Assembly: GCA_030653935.1 (NCBI GenBank)
Contig: JAURYL010000073.1
Location: forward strand, 1-64,000
DNA: 64,000 nt
Source: Pseudomonadota bacterium
GTDB lineage: Bacteria > Pseudomonadota > Gammaproteobacteria > Burkholderiales > Thiobacillaceae
Direction: 5' to 3'
Below the pieces are notes generated by a model that was not told the DNA's origin, ran no database searches, and was given only the letters and a program-made list of their open reading frames with translations. Below are positions 1-8,637 of the stretch, in pieces. The position numbers and the translations under genes were made by a program. Positions within the stretch are counted from its first letter, which is position 1, and every line of letters starts with the position of its first letter.

Positions 1-660
1 CTCTGCCTCGGTGAAGTTGCCCAGGCGCAGCGACTCGGCCTTGATGTTGAAGGCGGAGCCGCCGGTGATGACGTCGCCGCTGGCGACGTGAATGCGGTAG
101 TCCTTGATGTCGCGCAGGCCGCAAAGCACGATGGATTGCGGAAAGGCATGCGGCCGCTGGGCGTAGCCGGCGCGAATCTGGCGCAGCAAGGACACCAGGG
201 TGTCGCCGATCAGGGCATCGGCTTCGTCGAGGAAAAGGACGATGGGCTTGTCGCTGATCCCGGCCCAGTGCGCCAGCAGGGCGCTGAAGCGATCCTGCGC
301 GGGCATGGCCTTGCCCTCGGCGTTGAGCCAGGCGGCGAGGCGTTTTTCTTGCAGATAGACATCGGCGGAACGCACCAGGGCATTGCAGACGGTGGCGATG
401 CCGGCCTCGACATCGTTGCGCGCGGCCTGCGCGCCTTCGATATTGGCGTACAGCGCCCGGTAGCTCCCGACTTGGTTGAGCGCGTCCATCATTTCCAGCA
501 GGGCGCTGGTCTTGCCGGTCTGGCGCGGGGCATGCAGCAGGAAATACTTCTGGCTGGCGATGAGCATCTGCATCTCGTCCCAGTCGATCCGCTCGAAGGA
601 GGGGATGCAGTAATGAATCTCCGGCTTCATCGGTCCTGCTGTATTGAAAAACCGTTCCAT
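1..660 (-). CDS. AAA-family P-loop ATPase, 5' part (runs off the left edge)
   Basis: Reading on the minus strand from the ATG at the right end gives 220 codons without a stop, and the gene continues past the left edge. The protein starts MERFFNTAGPMKPEIHYCIP. It has a Walker A segment HAPRQTGKTSALLEMM near residue 45 and a Walker B segment IVLFLDEADALIGD near residue 140. A later stretch, IKAESLRLGNFTEAE, is typical of a family of standalone AAA ATPases that often carry a C-terminal PD-(D/E)XK-like or winged-helix region, which would lie outside this window. ATP binding and hydrolysis can be inferred, but the substrate is unknown. It is divergent from the SNF2 gene to the right, with a repeat-bearing intergenic region between them. 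Confidence 0.8.
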   Translation of the reverse strand, partial: MERFFNTAGPMKPEIHYCIPSFERIDWDEMQMLIASQKYFLLHAPRQTGKTSALLEMMDALNQVGSYRALYANIEGAQAARNDVEAGIATVCNALVRSADVYLQEKRLAAWLNAEGKAMPAQDRFSALLAHWAGISDKPIVLFLDEADALIGDTLVSLLRQIRAGYAQRPHAFPQSIVLCGLRDIKDYRIHVASGDVITGGSAFNIKAESLRLGNFTEAE

Positions 661-816
661 CCATTGCCCCCAGTCATGTTGAATCGCCGTCGCCCGCGAT
701 TCTACGGCTGAACGTGGGTTGTTCCTTGTTCGATCAAGGCGTTACGCAAGGGCGCCATGTTGGGTTCCGTCGACAACAAGAGGCTCTGTGTGAATCGTAG
801 TGGGTAACGCGTAGCC

Positions 817-845
817 GTAGGGGCGGGTTTGAAACCCGCCCCTAC
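817..845. repeat. REP-like palindrome GTAGGGGCGGGTTT/AAACCCGCCCCTAC
   Basis: A 29-bp near-perfect palindrome with one central base. The same sequence recurs at 17741-17769. Here it is followed by a second half-element, and the pair sits in the spacer between two divergent genes. Confidence 0.85.
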
Positions 846-863
846 TCGCGATACAACGGTGGC

Positions 864-888
864 TATCGCGGGCAAGCCCGCTCCTACG
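864..888. repeat. REP-like half element (CGCGGGCAAGCCCGCTCC type)
   Basis: The core GCGGGCAAGCCCGC is itself palindromic. The same family is seen as a full two-arm element at 26753-26807 and as a half element at 17693-17716. This is the second repeat unit in the spacer upstream of the SNF2 gene. Confidence 0.75.
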
Positions 889-992
889 GCGTGCCACATC
901 CGTTTGAATCGCACCCGCCGCCGAGCGTCCGTGCTCCGAAATCACGCAATGCCGTTAACATCGCGGTGCATCGATCCACTCATTGCGCCGCC

Positions 993-3900
993 ATGTCCAC
1001 CCCCACCGTCACCCTTTCCCCCGATACCTACAGTGTCGCCCTGGCGCTGGCCTTGCTCTGGACCTGGCGCTCGCGCACCGATGTCCACACCCTGTTGCGC
1101 CCGCTCGGGCTGAAACGCGCCGATGGCCGCGCCTTCACGGCGGAGGACGTCAAGGCCGCCTTGCAGGATTTGCGCGGTCACGGCCTGCTGGTGGATATGC
1201 CGAACCAGCCCGGCTATGTGCGTCTGCACGACAAGCTGCGCATTCCCCTGTACCGGCAGTTGCTCGCTGCCCAGCCGGGCGCCACGCTGCGCGGCGTCCT
1301 GTTCCCGTTCGTGGGCTATCAAGGCAACGCCCGCAGTTACTACTGGCCGGTGAGCCACGCCGGCACGGTGGCCTTGCTGCGTCTGTCGCTCTTGAGCGGC
1401 ACGCCGGCGGACGAGTACAAGGTCATCGCCGGGGCGATCCAGAACAGCGGGCGAGACTGGGACCTGGTCTTCCAGGAGGCGATCTTCGATGGCCTGGATG
1501 CCGCCAGCTTCGAGCGGATCAGGGCAGAGACGCGCTGGGATCTGCTCTACCGGGCGGTGCGCTTGCTGGTCGCCTACTGGCGCCAGAACATGCTGGCGGC
1601 GTGCGATCTGGCGGTGGCTTATTTCGACGCCGATGCCGCCGCGATGCCGATGGACTTGCGTCTGGCCCTGGCCGACCTGTTCCTGCAACGCGGCGACAGC
1701 GCGCGCCTGGAGCGCGCCCTGGAGGGGATGGACAACCGCTACGCCCAGGCGCTGCGCGCCGCCCGCCTCGTCCAGCGCGGCGGTTACCCGGAGGCGCAAC
1801 TGGCGTTCGAGGCCGCGCTCAAGCGGGGCCAGGTGGAAAGCGGCACCCGCAAGCGCATCTTTCCCGACAGCCTGGTCTGGCTGCACCCGCTGGCGCTGAT
1901 CGCGCAACAGACGCCCAAGCACCTGGAACAGGCGCGGAAATTCTGCATCGGCGAGGCCGGCAAGCGCGAACCCAGCCCCTACGACCAATGGGGGGGATGG
2001 GCGCATGCCATCGCGGTGCGTCTGGGCGATGCGCCGGTCCAGGCCGATGCCTTCCTCGCCAGCATCAGCAACTACAAGCCGATTCCGGATTGGCGCGACC
2101 TCTGGCGTTTGTTGCTGGCGGCCTGGCTGGGGCCGGAGGCGCTGGGAATGAACGATCAGCGCCGCAGGGTCGCCGAGGAGGTGGCCATGGCGACGCGCAA
2201 CCATTTGTTGCGTTGCAAGCTCGACTGGCTGGCGGGCCAGGTGGAAGCGGCGCTGGAAGTGCTGCGCGGCAACGAGCCGCCGGCCGGCTTCTTCGTCGGT
2301 GGCCGCGGCGAACAATGGCGCGAGGTGCTCGCCGCCTTGCAGGCCCTGGCCGGGGAAGGCGCGGGCAGCACCGCCGAGGCGGAGTCCACGCGCATCCTCT
2401 GGGCGCTGTCGTTGGGCAAGGACCACGCCCTGCTCGACATTGCGCCGCTGGAACAGAAGCGCGGCCCGCGCGGCTGGGGCAAGGCGAAGCCGCTCAGCCT
2501 CGGTAAACTGGCCGGCAACGAACGCCTGCCGCCCTGGGACGCCAAGGTGGCGCGCGCGCTCAAGCAGGATCGCGCCTATGCGAAGCGCTACAACCTCGAC
2601 CGCGCCGCCGCCATCGTCGCCCTGCTCGGCCACCCCGCCGTGGTGCTGGCGGAAGCGCCGGATCGCCTGGTCGAACTGGTGGAAGGCACGCCGACCCTGG
2701 AAGTGGTGCGCGAGGGCGAGCACTACCGGATGCGGGTAACGCCCGCGCCGCACCCGGATGTGGCCGGCGAATACGCCTATTACGCCGATGCCGACGCGCG
2801 CCGTGAGGCAGAAGCGCTGCGCCTGATCAGCGTGGTGCAGGAATCGCCGCAGCGGTTCCAGGTGATCCGCCTCTCCGCCGCGCAACGCCGCGCGGCGCAA
2901 CTGGTCTCCGGCCGCTTTGCCGTGCCGGCGCAGGCGCAGGATGAATTGAAGCAATCGCTGGAAGTGCTGGCGCGGCATTTCCAGGTGCACGCCGACAGCG
3001 CCCAGGCCACGCGCGAAGTCGAGCCGGAAAGCCGTTTGCACGCGGAACTGTCGCCCTCCGGCGAGGATTTACTGCTGCGCCTGGTGGTCACCCCGCTGGG
3101 CACGGAAGGCCCACGCCTGCCGCCGGCCGGTGGCCGCAATCGCATCATGGCCGCCATCGGCGCCGAGACGGTGGGCACGAAACGTGATCTCGACGCGGAA
3201 CGCGCGCACTTGAACGCCGTGCTCGACGCCCTGCCCTTCCTCGACGCGCCGGATGGCGCCTGCGAATGGCTGGTGAGCGACCCGGAACAGGCGCTGGCGA
3301 TGGTGGAAATTCTGCCCGCCCTGCCCGCCGTGGCGGCGGTGGACTGGCCCAAGGGCAAGCCGGTGCGTGTGCTGCGCGTCGATGCCGCTCAATTGGGTTT
3401 GCAGGTAAACGGCGAGCGCGACTGGTTCCGCGTCGCCGGCCAGGCCACCCTGGACGACGGCCTGGTGTTGGCGTTCACCGCGCTGCTCGACGCCGCCCGC
3501 CAGAAGAGTCGTTTCATCCCGATGGGCGATGGCGTCTATGCCGCGCTTACGCAAAGCCTGAAGGATAGGCTCGCCGATCTCGCCGCCGTGGTCGAGATGG
3601 ACAAGCACGGCGCGCGTATCCCCCAGATCGCCGCTTCCTGGCTGGACGACGCCCTCGACGGCATGGAAGTGAAAAGTGATGGCGAATTTCGTGCCGCCAT
3701 CGAACGCCTGCGCGCCGCCCAAAAGGAAACGCCGAAGCTGCCGAAGAGCCTGCAAGCAGAGCTGCGCCCGTATCAGGAAGACGGTTACCAGTGGGCGATG
3801 CGCCTGGCCGCCGCCGGCCTCGGCGGTTGCCTGGCCGACGACATGGGTCTGGGCAAGACCCTGCAAGCCCTGGCGGTAATGCTGGCGCGCGGCGGCAAAG

Positions 3901-5135
3901 GCGCGGCGCTGGTCATCGCGCCCACCTCGGTGTGCGGCAACTGGCTGGCGGAAACCCGCCGCTTCGCGCCCAGCCTCAACGCGCAAATCTATGGTGAAGG
4001 GGACCGAGACACGCTGGTCAGCGAAGCCGGGCCGATGGACGTGGTGATCGTCTCCTACACCCTGGTGCAACAGGACAAGGAACGTTTCGCCGGCCGCGTC
4101 TGGCACACCCTGATCGCCGACGAGGCGCAGGCGATCAAGAACGCCAGCGCGAAACGCTCGCAAGCGGTGTTCGAGCTGGATGCCGATTTCCGCCTGGCCC
4201 TGTCCGGCACGCCGGTGGAGAACCGCCTGGCGGAACTCTGGTCGATCATGCGCTTTTCCAACCCTGGCCTGCTCGGCACCCTGGCGCGCTTCAACGAACG
4301 CTTCGCCACCCCGATCGAGCGCAGCCGCTCGCGCGAGGCGCAACACTTGTTGCGCCGCCTGATCGGCCCCTTCGTGCTGCGCCGGATCAAATCGGAAGTG
4401 TTGCAGGAACTGCCGCCGCGCACCGAACTTGCGCTGTTGATCGAGCCGGAAGCGGCGGAAGCCGCGCATTACGAGGCCCTGCGCCGCCAAGCCCTGGAAG
4501 AGGCCGGGCAGGCGCTGGCTGGCGGTGCGTCCGGCGCGGCGCGGATGAACATCCTCGCCCAGCTCACCCGCTTGCGCCGCGCCGCCTGCGACCCGCGCCT
4601 GACCACCCCGGAAATCAAACTGCCCGGCGCCAAGGTGCTGGCCTTCGCGGAACTCGCGGCCGAACTCGCCGACAACGGCCACAAGGCGCTGGTGTTCAGC
4701 CAGTTCGTCGATTTCCTCACCCTGTTGCGGGCGCCGCTGGACGCCGCCGGCATCAGTTACCAATACCTCGACGGCGCCACCCCGGCGGCGGAGCGCACCC
4801 GCCGCGTCGCCGCCTTCCAGGCCGGCGAGGGCGACCTGTTTTTGATCAGCCTGAAAGCCGGTGGCTTCGGCCTCAACCTCACCGCCGCCGATTACGTGGT
4901 CATCACCGACCCCTGGTGGAACCCCGCCGCCGAAGATCAGGCCATGGGCCGCGCCCACCGCATGGGCCAGCAGCGGCCGGTGACGGTCTACCGCCTGGTC
5001 GGCAAGGGCACCATCGAGGAACGCATCGTCGACCTGCACCACGACAAACGCGCGCTGGCCGAGGGTGTGCTCTCCGGCGAGGAAACCACGGCCTTGCCGT
5101 CGAGCGACGACCTCATCGCGTTGATGCGGGGGTAG
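993..5135 (+). CDS. SNF2-family DEAD/DEAH-type helicase, 1380 aa
   Basis: This is a large Swi2/Snf2-type ATPase. The first ~930 residues form an N-terminal region I cannot assign to a family. It is followed by a canonical two-lobe helicase core with motif I (DDMGLGKTLQALAV), motif II (IADEAQAIKN), motif III (LALSGTPVENRLAELWSIM), motif V (SLKAGGFGLNLTAADYVV) and motif VI (QAMGRAHRMGQQRPVTVYRL). Proteins of this kind translocate on double-stranded DNA and remodel protein-DNA complexes, and in bacteria some are stand-alone stress or defence factors. The reading frame is open for another 34 codons upstream, but that part has atypical composition, so I chose the ATG giving MSTPTVTLSPDTYSVAL. No clear Shine-Dalgarno precedes either start. 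No partner nuclease or methylase is adjacent. Confidence 0.88.
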   Translation: MSTPTVTLSPDTYSVALALALLWTWRSRTDVHTLLRPLGLKRADGRAFTAEDVKAALQDLRGHGLLVDMPNQPGYVRLHDKLRIPLYRQLLAAQPGATLRGVLFPFVGYQGNARSYYWPVSHAGTVALLRLSLLSGTPADEYKVIAGAIQNSGRDWDLVFQEAIFDGLDAASFERIRAETRWDLLYRAVRLLVAYWRQNMLAACDLAVAYFDADAAAMPMDLRLALADLFLQRGDSARLERALEGMDNRYAQALRAARLVQRGGYPEAQLAFEAALKRGQVESGTRKRIFPDSLVWLHPLALIAQQTPKHLEQARKFCIGEAGKREPSPYDQWGGWAHAIAVRLGDAPVQADAFLASISNYKPIPDWRDLWRLLLAAWLGPEALGMNDQRRRVAEEVAMATRNHLLRCKLDWLAGQVEAALEVLRGNEPPAGFFVGGRGEQWREVLAALQALAGEGAGSTAEAESTRILWALSLGKDHALLDIAPLEQKRGPRGWGKAKPLSLGKLAGNERLPPWDAKVARALKQDRAYAKRYNLDRAAAIVALLGHPAVVLAEAPDRLVELVEGTPTLEVVREGEHYRMRVTPAPHPDVAGEYAYYADADARREAEALRLISVVQESPQRFQVIRLSAAQRRAAQLVSGRFAVPAQAQDELKQSLEVLARHFQVHADSAQATREVEPESRLHAELSPSGEDLLLRLVVTPLGTEGPRLPPAGGRNRIMAAIGAETVGTKRDLDAERAHLNAVLDALPFLDAPDGACEWLVSDPEQALAMVEILPALPAVAAVDWPKGKPVRVLRVDAAQLGLQVNGERDWFRVAGQATLDDGLVLAFTALLDAARQKSRFIPMGDGVYAALTQSLKDRLADLAAVVEMDKHGARIPQIAASWLDDALDGMEVKSDGEFRAAIERLRAAQKETPKLPKSLQAELRPYQEDGYQWAMRLAAAGLGGCLADDMGLGKTLQALAVMLARGGKGAALVIAPTSVCGNWLAETRRFAPSLNAQIYGEGDRDTLVSEAGPMDVVIVSYTLVQQDKERFAGRVWHTLIADEAQAIKNASAKRSQAVFELDADFRLALSGTPVENRLAELWSIMRFSNPGLLGTLARFNERFATPIERSRSREAQHLLRRLIGPFVLRRIKSEVLQELPPRTELALLIEPEAAEAAHYEALRRQALEEAGQALAGGASGAARMNILAQLTRLRRAACDPRLTTPEIKLPGAKVLAFAELAAELADNGHKALVFSQFVDFLTLLRAPLDAAGISYQYLDGATPAAERTRRVAAFQAGEGDLFLISLKAGGFGLNLTAADYVVITDPWWNPAAEDQAMGRAHRMGQQRPVTVYRLVGKGTIEERIVDLHHDKRALAEGVLSGEETTALPSSDDLIALMRG

Positions 5136-5140
5136 CGGTT

Positions 5141-5239
5141 CCCCCCTTTTCCAAAGGGGGGCAGGGGGGATTTATCCCAGGCATGGTACATGCGCGAACG
5201 TCCGCAAATCCCCCCAGCCCCCCTTTGAGAAAGGGGGGG
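5141..5239. repeat. Long imperfect inverted repeat, CCCCCCTTT-type
   Basis: Two arms of about 33 bp (CCCCCCTTTTCCAAAGGGGG... and its near complement) are separated by a ~33-bp spacer. Each arm is itself a small hairpin. It fills the space between the convergent SNF2 and DUF1223 genes and may act as a bidirectional transcription barrier, although no U-tract is present. It is probably a MITE-like repeat. Confidence 0.7.
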
Positions 5240-6013
5240 TCAGCGCTTCTTGCACATATGCAAGCGCAGTGCCTGGTAGACCTCACCGGTCTCGGCGTGA
5301 TCGATGAAGGCGCTGACACCCAGGTTCTCCGGTTTCCAGTCGGCTTCCAGGGCGAATGCCTCGCGCAGGCGCAGCCTGCCGGTCTCCGGCAGTGGGAAGG
5401 GGCCAAGCAGTTGCCGCACCACGAAATCGTGTTTCAGCAGGCTGCCGGCGTTTTCGCCCGCCACGATGCGTGAGGTCAGGCCGTTCTCGTAGAGGACGAG
5501 CGTGACCTGGGCGCCGGCTTTCGCTTCGCGGATGCGGGCGTCGCCGCTGAATTCCAGGCGGCCCTTTGCCGCCGCGTGCAGTCGCAGCCGCAGGCTGGCG
5601 ACGGCGCGTTCAGCGCCGGGTTCCGGCAGGTCGCCGCGCCAATCGCGCCAGTTCTGGCCATTGAGCACGAATTGCGGCGTGTAAACGGTGCTGGAGCGGT
5701 GCCGCGCCGCGACCCGGCCTTGCCGTTCCGACCAGGCCGGCCGCGAGAAACGGTCGATCCAGCCGAGGCGGTTCCAGTAATCGACATGAAAGGCCAGTGG
5801 CACCACGCCGCGCGGCGCCTGCTCGCGCAGGTCAGACAGCCGGCGGTCGGCCAGCGGGCAACTGTTGCAACCTTCCGAGGTATACAGCTCCAGCAGGGCG
5901 GCGCGGGTCGGCCCGCTGCTGGCGACGCATTTCGCCCTGGCCGCCAGCGCGGCGCCGTTCGCCGCCAGGAGCAGCAGCAGGACACTCACCGCGCAGAAGC
6001 GTTTCATCCTCAT
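5240..6013 (-). CDS. DUF1223 secreted thioredoxin-fold protein, 257 aa
   Basis: The N-terminus is a Sec signal peptide (MRMKRFCAVSVLLLLLAANG, then AALAA). The mature part opens with LLELYTSEGCNSCPLADRRL, a CxxC-bearing thioredoxin-like strand-helix typical of the DUF1223 family. YTPQFVLNGQ further on is also characteristic. The protein is probably exported to the periplasm, with a redox or disulfide role suggested only by the CNSC motif. The start ATG overlaps the stop of the upstream TVP38 gene by 4 bp (ATGA), which supports this start and translational coupling. It is the last gene of the regB-regA operon. Confidence 0.85.
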   Translation of the reverse strand: MRMKRFCAVSVLLLLLAANGAALAARAKCVASSGPTRAALLELYTSEGCNSCPLADRRLSDLREQAPRGVVPLAFHVDYWNRLGWIDRFSRPAWSERQGRVAARHRSSTVYTPQFVLNGQNWRDWRGDLPEPGAERAVASLRLRLHAAAKGRLEFSGDARIREAKAGAQVTLVLYENGLTSRIVAGENAGSLLKHDFVVRQLLGPFPLPETGRLRLREAFALEADWKPENLGVSAFIDHAETGEVYQALRLHMCKKR

Positions 6014-6618
6014 GCCGCGGCCAGGTGCAGCGCCTGGGCAAAGTAGTCGAAGAACAGGACATACAGGGCGATGGGCAGTGGCAGGCCGAGCAGGGTGCCG
6101 GCCAGATAGGCGCGGAAGCGGACGCCGGAGAGGGCGAGCGCGACATTCAGCGCCGGCAGGGTCTGGAACAGCATGCGGGCGAGCAGGATGCTCCTGACCG
6201 GCGCGTCATCCAGGCGCGCCAGGATGCGGCTGGCGAGGCGGTTGTCCAGTTTGCGCAGGGCGTCGCCGCCGATACTCCGAATCAGCAGGAAGCTGGCGAT
6301 GCAGGAAATGGTGGCGGCGATATAGGTGGCGAGCCCGCCCCAGCCGCGCCCCAGTGTCAGCACGGCGGCGGCGAGGAAAATCCAGCCGGGAATCTGGAGC
6401 AGGTTGCCGAGGGCGAACAGCAGCACGAAGACCAGCAGGCCGCCGAGCCGGTGGTCGAGGATGGTCTGGCGCAGGAAGGCCAGGTCGAAGTGGCCGCGCA
6501 GTCCGGTCAGCTCGAATGTCAGCAATAGCACGCCGAGGAACAACGCCACCGCGAGCAAACGCCGATGGTGACCGAGGCGCGCCATAAGCGGGCTGACGCC
6601 ATCCGGCGGCGCGCTCAT
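6010..6618 (-). CDS. TVP38/TMEM64 (DedA-like) family membrane protein, 202 aa
   Basis: A polytopic inner-membrane protein with about five hydrophobic segments. The family core is visible as GNLLQIPGWIFLAAAVLTLG followed by the glycine-rich GRGWGGLATYIAATISC, and near the C-terminus SGVRFRAYLAGTLLGLPLPI. TVP38/VTT-domain proteins are linked to lipid scrambling or small-molecule transport, but the substrate here is unknown. The start codon overlaps the regA stop (ATGA) and its own stop overlaps the next gene in the same way, so three genes form one coupled translation unit. Confidence 0.88.
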   Translation of the reverse strand: MSAPPDGVSPLMARLGHHRRLLAVALFLGVLLLTFELTGLRGHFDLAFLRQTILDHRLGGLLVFVLLFALGNLLQIPGWIFLAAAVLTLGRGWGGLATYIAATISCIASFLLIRSIGGDALRKLDNRLASRILARLDDAPVRSILLARMLFQTLPALNVALALSGVRFRAYLAGTLLGLPLPIALYVLFFDYFAQALHLAAA

Positions 6619-7148
6619 TCCCGCACCGGCCGCTTCGCCAGCTTCCGTTGCAGGGTGCGGCGGTGCATTTTCAGGGCGCGGGCGGTGGCGGAGAGATTGC
6701 CGTCATGTTCCGCCAGCACTTTCTGGATGTGTTCCCACTCCAGGCGATCCACCGACATCGGATCTTCCGCCGGCGATACGGTGGCGTCGCCCTCCTCGCG
6801 CCCCAGCGCGGCGAGGATTTCCTCGACGCTCGCCGGTTTCGCCAGATAGTGCACCGCGCCCAGCTTGATCGCCTCCACTGCTGTGGCGATGCTGGCATAG
6901 CCGGTGAGCAGGAGGATGCGTAACTCGGGCTGCGCGGTTTTGAGCGGGGCAATCAACCTGAGACCGGAATCGGTGGCCAGGCGCAGGTCGAGCACGGCGG
7001 CGTCGAATTCGCCGTCCGCCGCCAGCGCCAGTGCGGTGTCCGCGTCAAGCGCCCGGGACACCTCGTGGCCGCGCCGGCTCAGGGCCAGCGCCAATGCCTC
7101 GGCGAACACCGAGTCGTCGTCCACCACCAGGATGCGCCAGGCGGTCAT
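6615..7148 (-). CDS. regA: Redox response regulator RegA/PrrA family
   Basis: A 177-aa protein with a receiver domain (residues 1-120: acidic DDD at the start, phospho-acceptor in VLDLRL, conserved Lys in YLAKPAS). After a short proline-containing linker there is a Fis-type helix-turn-helix at the C-terminus (LSATARALKMHRRTLQRKLA), the strongly conserved RegA/PrrA/ActR recognition helix. Its regulon in other bacteria covers photosynthesis, respiration, and carbon and nitrogen fixation genes. I chose the internal ATG giving MTAWRILVVDDD because the ten codons upstream lie outside the receiver fold. It is downstream of its cognate kinase gene, separated from it by a palindromic repeat. Confidence 0.93.
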   Translation of the reverse strand: MTAWRILVVDDDSVFAEALALALSRRGHEVSRALDADTALALAADGEFDAAVLDLRLATDSGLRLIAPLKTAQPELRILLLTGYASIATAVEAIKLGAVHYLAKPASVEEILAALGREEGDATVSPAEDPMSVDRLEWEHIQKVLAEHDGNLSATARALKMHRRTLQRKLAKRPVRE

Positions 7149-7177
7149 TCCGGAATCCCCAGCGTGGCGACGACGCA

Positions 7178-7235
7178 TGTAGCGCCGGCGTCCCCGCCGG
7201 CGTCTTTTCTCCGGCCGGGAAGCGCCGGCGCTACA
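7178..7235. repeat. REP-like inverted repeat GTAGCGCCGGCG.../...CGCCGGCGCTAC
   Basis: The arms TGTAGCGCCGGCG and CGCCGGCGCTACA flank a GC-rich centre, and the element sits between regB and regA. The same family recurs at 53291-53362, with a partial copy at 10692-10725. It may form a processing or stability hairpin in the regBA transcript. Confidence 0.8.
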
Positions 7236-7248
7236 GGTTTCAGCGCCT

Positions 7249-8499
7249 TCATCCGAGCGCCTCCAGTGGCAACGACACGCGGGCGACGGCGCCGCCTTCG
7301 GGTCGATCAGTCAGTTCCAGGGTGCCACCGAGGCGCGCCAGGGTGGCGCGGGCGAGGTCGAGGCCGACACCCCAGCCGCTCTTGTCACTTTCCCGCGCCA
7401 GGCCCGGGCCGCTGTCGAGCACTTCGATGACCAGCCGGCCAGCGGCGAGGCCGGCGCGAATCTGGATCGCTTCGGGCGAGACGTCCGCCGCGTTGTTGAG
7501 CAGGGTCAGCAACACCGCTTCCAGCCCGGAATCGTGCGTCCGCGCCGGCAGGTCCGCCGCGGTTTCCATGCGTACCCGTGCTTCCGGCCGCAGCAGGCCC
7601 CAGTGTTCCACCACCCGCGCCAGCCAGGCGCCGGTCGGCAGCGCCGGCCCCGCCGTGGTGCCGCGCGCGCGGGCGGCGTCGCCGAGGCGGGCGAGCACCG
7701 TCTGCATCCGCGCGCTCTGTTCCGAGAGCAGGGTCAGCGGCGCTTCCAGTTCGTCGTCGCCGGCATAGTCGCGCCGCAGGTCGTCCAGGGTCAGGCGCAG
7801 CGAGGCCAGCGGGGTGGCCAAATCATGCGCGGCGGCGGCGGCCTGGACGCCGAGGGCGAACAACTGTTCATCGCGCAGGCGCGCCTCTCGCGCTTCGGCC
7901 AGTTGCGCGTCGCGGCGACGCAGGGCGGCGGCGAGGCGGCCGGCGAAGGCGGCGACCAGGGCGGCGGTGAGCAGGAAATTCAGCCACATGCCGCGCAGAT
8001 GCAGATCCACCGCCGTTTCCGCCGAGACCTGCATCGTCAGGGGCTGATAGTGATCCATCAACAGGGTGTAGAGCCCGCCCACCCAGAACGCCATGCCCCA
8101 GGCGCAGCGCGCCGGCAGGGTGACGGCGGCGAGGATCAGCGGTACCAGCAACAGTGAGATGAAGGGGTTGGCGTAGCCGCCGGTGAGATAGACCAGGGCG
8201 GCGATGAGGGCGGCGTCGGCGCCGAGATGGATGGCCAGCTCGAAGCGCTGCGCGCCCCCCGCGCGCAGCCGCGCCCAGGCGACGCCGTTGAGCAGAGTAT
8301 GCAGTAGCAGCAGCAACAGCAGCGAGTCCAGCGGCAAGCGGGCATTGACCTGGAACTGCGCCAGCAGAATTCCGGCCACCTCGCACAAGACCAGCGCCGC
8401 GCGCGTCAGCAGCAGGCGAACTTGCGCCTCGCGCGGCAACACCTCGCGCCAGTCGGCGGCATGCGGGCGGAGCGGGGGGCGGGAAGGCGGGCGCGGCAT
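7249..8499 (-). CDS. regB: Sensor histidine kinase RegB/PrrB family
   Basis: A 416-aa kinase. Residues ~25-190 hold six membrane segments with the RegB quinone-site loop GGYANPF. The H-box is AAAHDLATPLASLRL, the N-box LLTLLNNAADVSP, and the G-boxes are LDSGPGLARE and WGVGLDLARATLARLGG. RegB senses quinone pool redox state and, in Rhodobacter, oxidation of a cytoplasmic Cys 40 residues after the H-box His. Here that position is Met (SARMQTVL) and the whole cytoplasmic part has no Cys. The kinase presumably signals through the quinone site alone. It is followed by regA on the same strand. Confidence 0.92.
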   Translation of the reverse strand: MPRPPSRPPLRPHAADWREVLPREAQVRLLLTRAALVLCEVAGILLAQFQVNARLPLDSLLLLLLLHTLLNGVAWARLRAGGAQRFELAIHLGADAALIAALVYLTGGYANPFISLLLVPLILAAVTLPARCAWGMAFWVGGLYTLLMDHYQPLTMQVSAETAVDLHLRGMWLNFLLTAALVAAFAGRLAAALRRRDAQLAEAREARLRDEQLFALGVQAAAAAHDLATPLASLRLTLDDLRRDYAGDDELEAPLTLLSEQSARMQTVLARLGDAARARGTTAGPALPTGAWLARVVEHWGLLRPEARVRMETAADLPARTHDSGLEAVLLTLLNNAADVSPEAIQIRAGLAAGRLVIEVLDSGPGLARESDKSGWGVGLDLARATLARLGGTLELTDRPEGGAVARVSLPLEALG

Positions 8500-8551
8500 G
8501 GCTGGATTCTAGCGGTTGGTCGCGCTCGTCTCCCGCGACAACATGTCGCAT

Positions 8552-8579
8552 TTCACGCAGTCCGCCCAACGGCTACAAT
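8552..8579 (+). promoter_or_regulatory. Sigma-70-like promoter for a candidate small RNA
   Basis: The -35-like TTCACG (4/6) and -10 TACAAT (5/6) are separated by 16 bp. It points away from regB and is followed within about 60 bp by two hairpins and a T-tract, with no plus-strand gene in between. Confidence 0.4.
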
Positions 8580-8585
8580 GCGCGG

Positions 8586-8637
8586 GCTTCCATACGTGCG
8601 AACGTATTCATGGCCCGCCTCGGCGGGCCATTTTTTA
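8586..8637 (+). ncRNA. Candidate small RNA of about 50 nt with two hairpins
   Basis: The predicted transcript contains a perfect 6-bp hairpin capped by a GCGA tetraloop (ATACGT-GCGA-ACGTAT). It is followed by an intrinsic terminator (GGCCCGCC-TC-GGCGGGCC then TTTTTT). A -10/-35 pair lies just upstream and no coding gene on this strand ends here. The T-tract is on the plus strand, so it cannot serve the minus-strand methyltransferase gene that stops at the same place. The identity is unknown, and it could instead be a remnant leader or attenuator. Confidence 0.45.
8611..8636 (+). terminator. Rho-independent terminator (GGCCCGCC/GGCGGGCC + T6)
   Basis: An 8-bp GC-only stem with a 2-nt centre is followed directly by TTTTTTAT on the plus strand. 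Confidence 0.75.

Noticed and set aside
942..3041. Long open frames antisense to the SNF2 gene
   Set aside because: They follow the GC-rich third positions of the true gene on the other strand and carry no family motifs; the SNF2 motifs on the plus strand are unambiguous.
8611..8636. Terminator for the TPMT-like or regB gene
   Set aside because: The T-tract is on the plus strand, while both neighbouring genes are on the minus strand.
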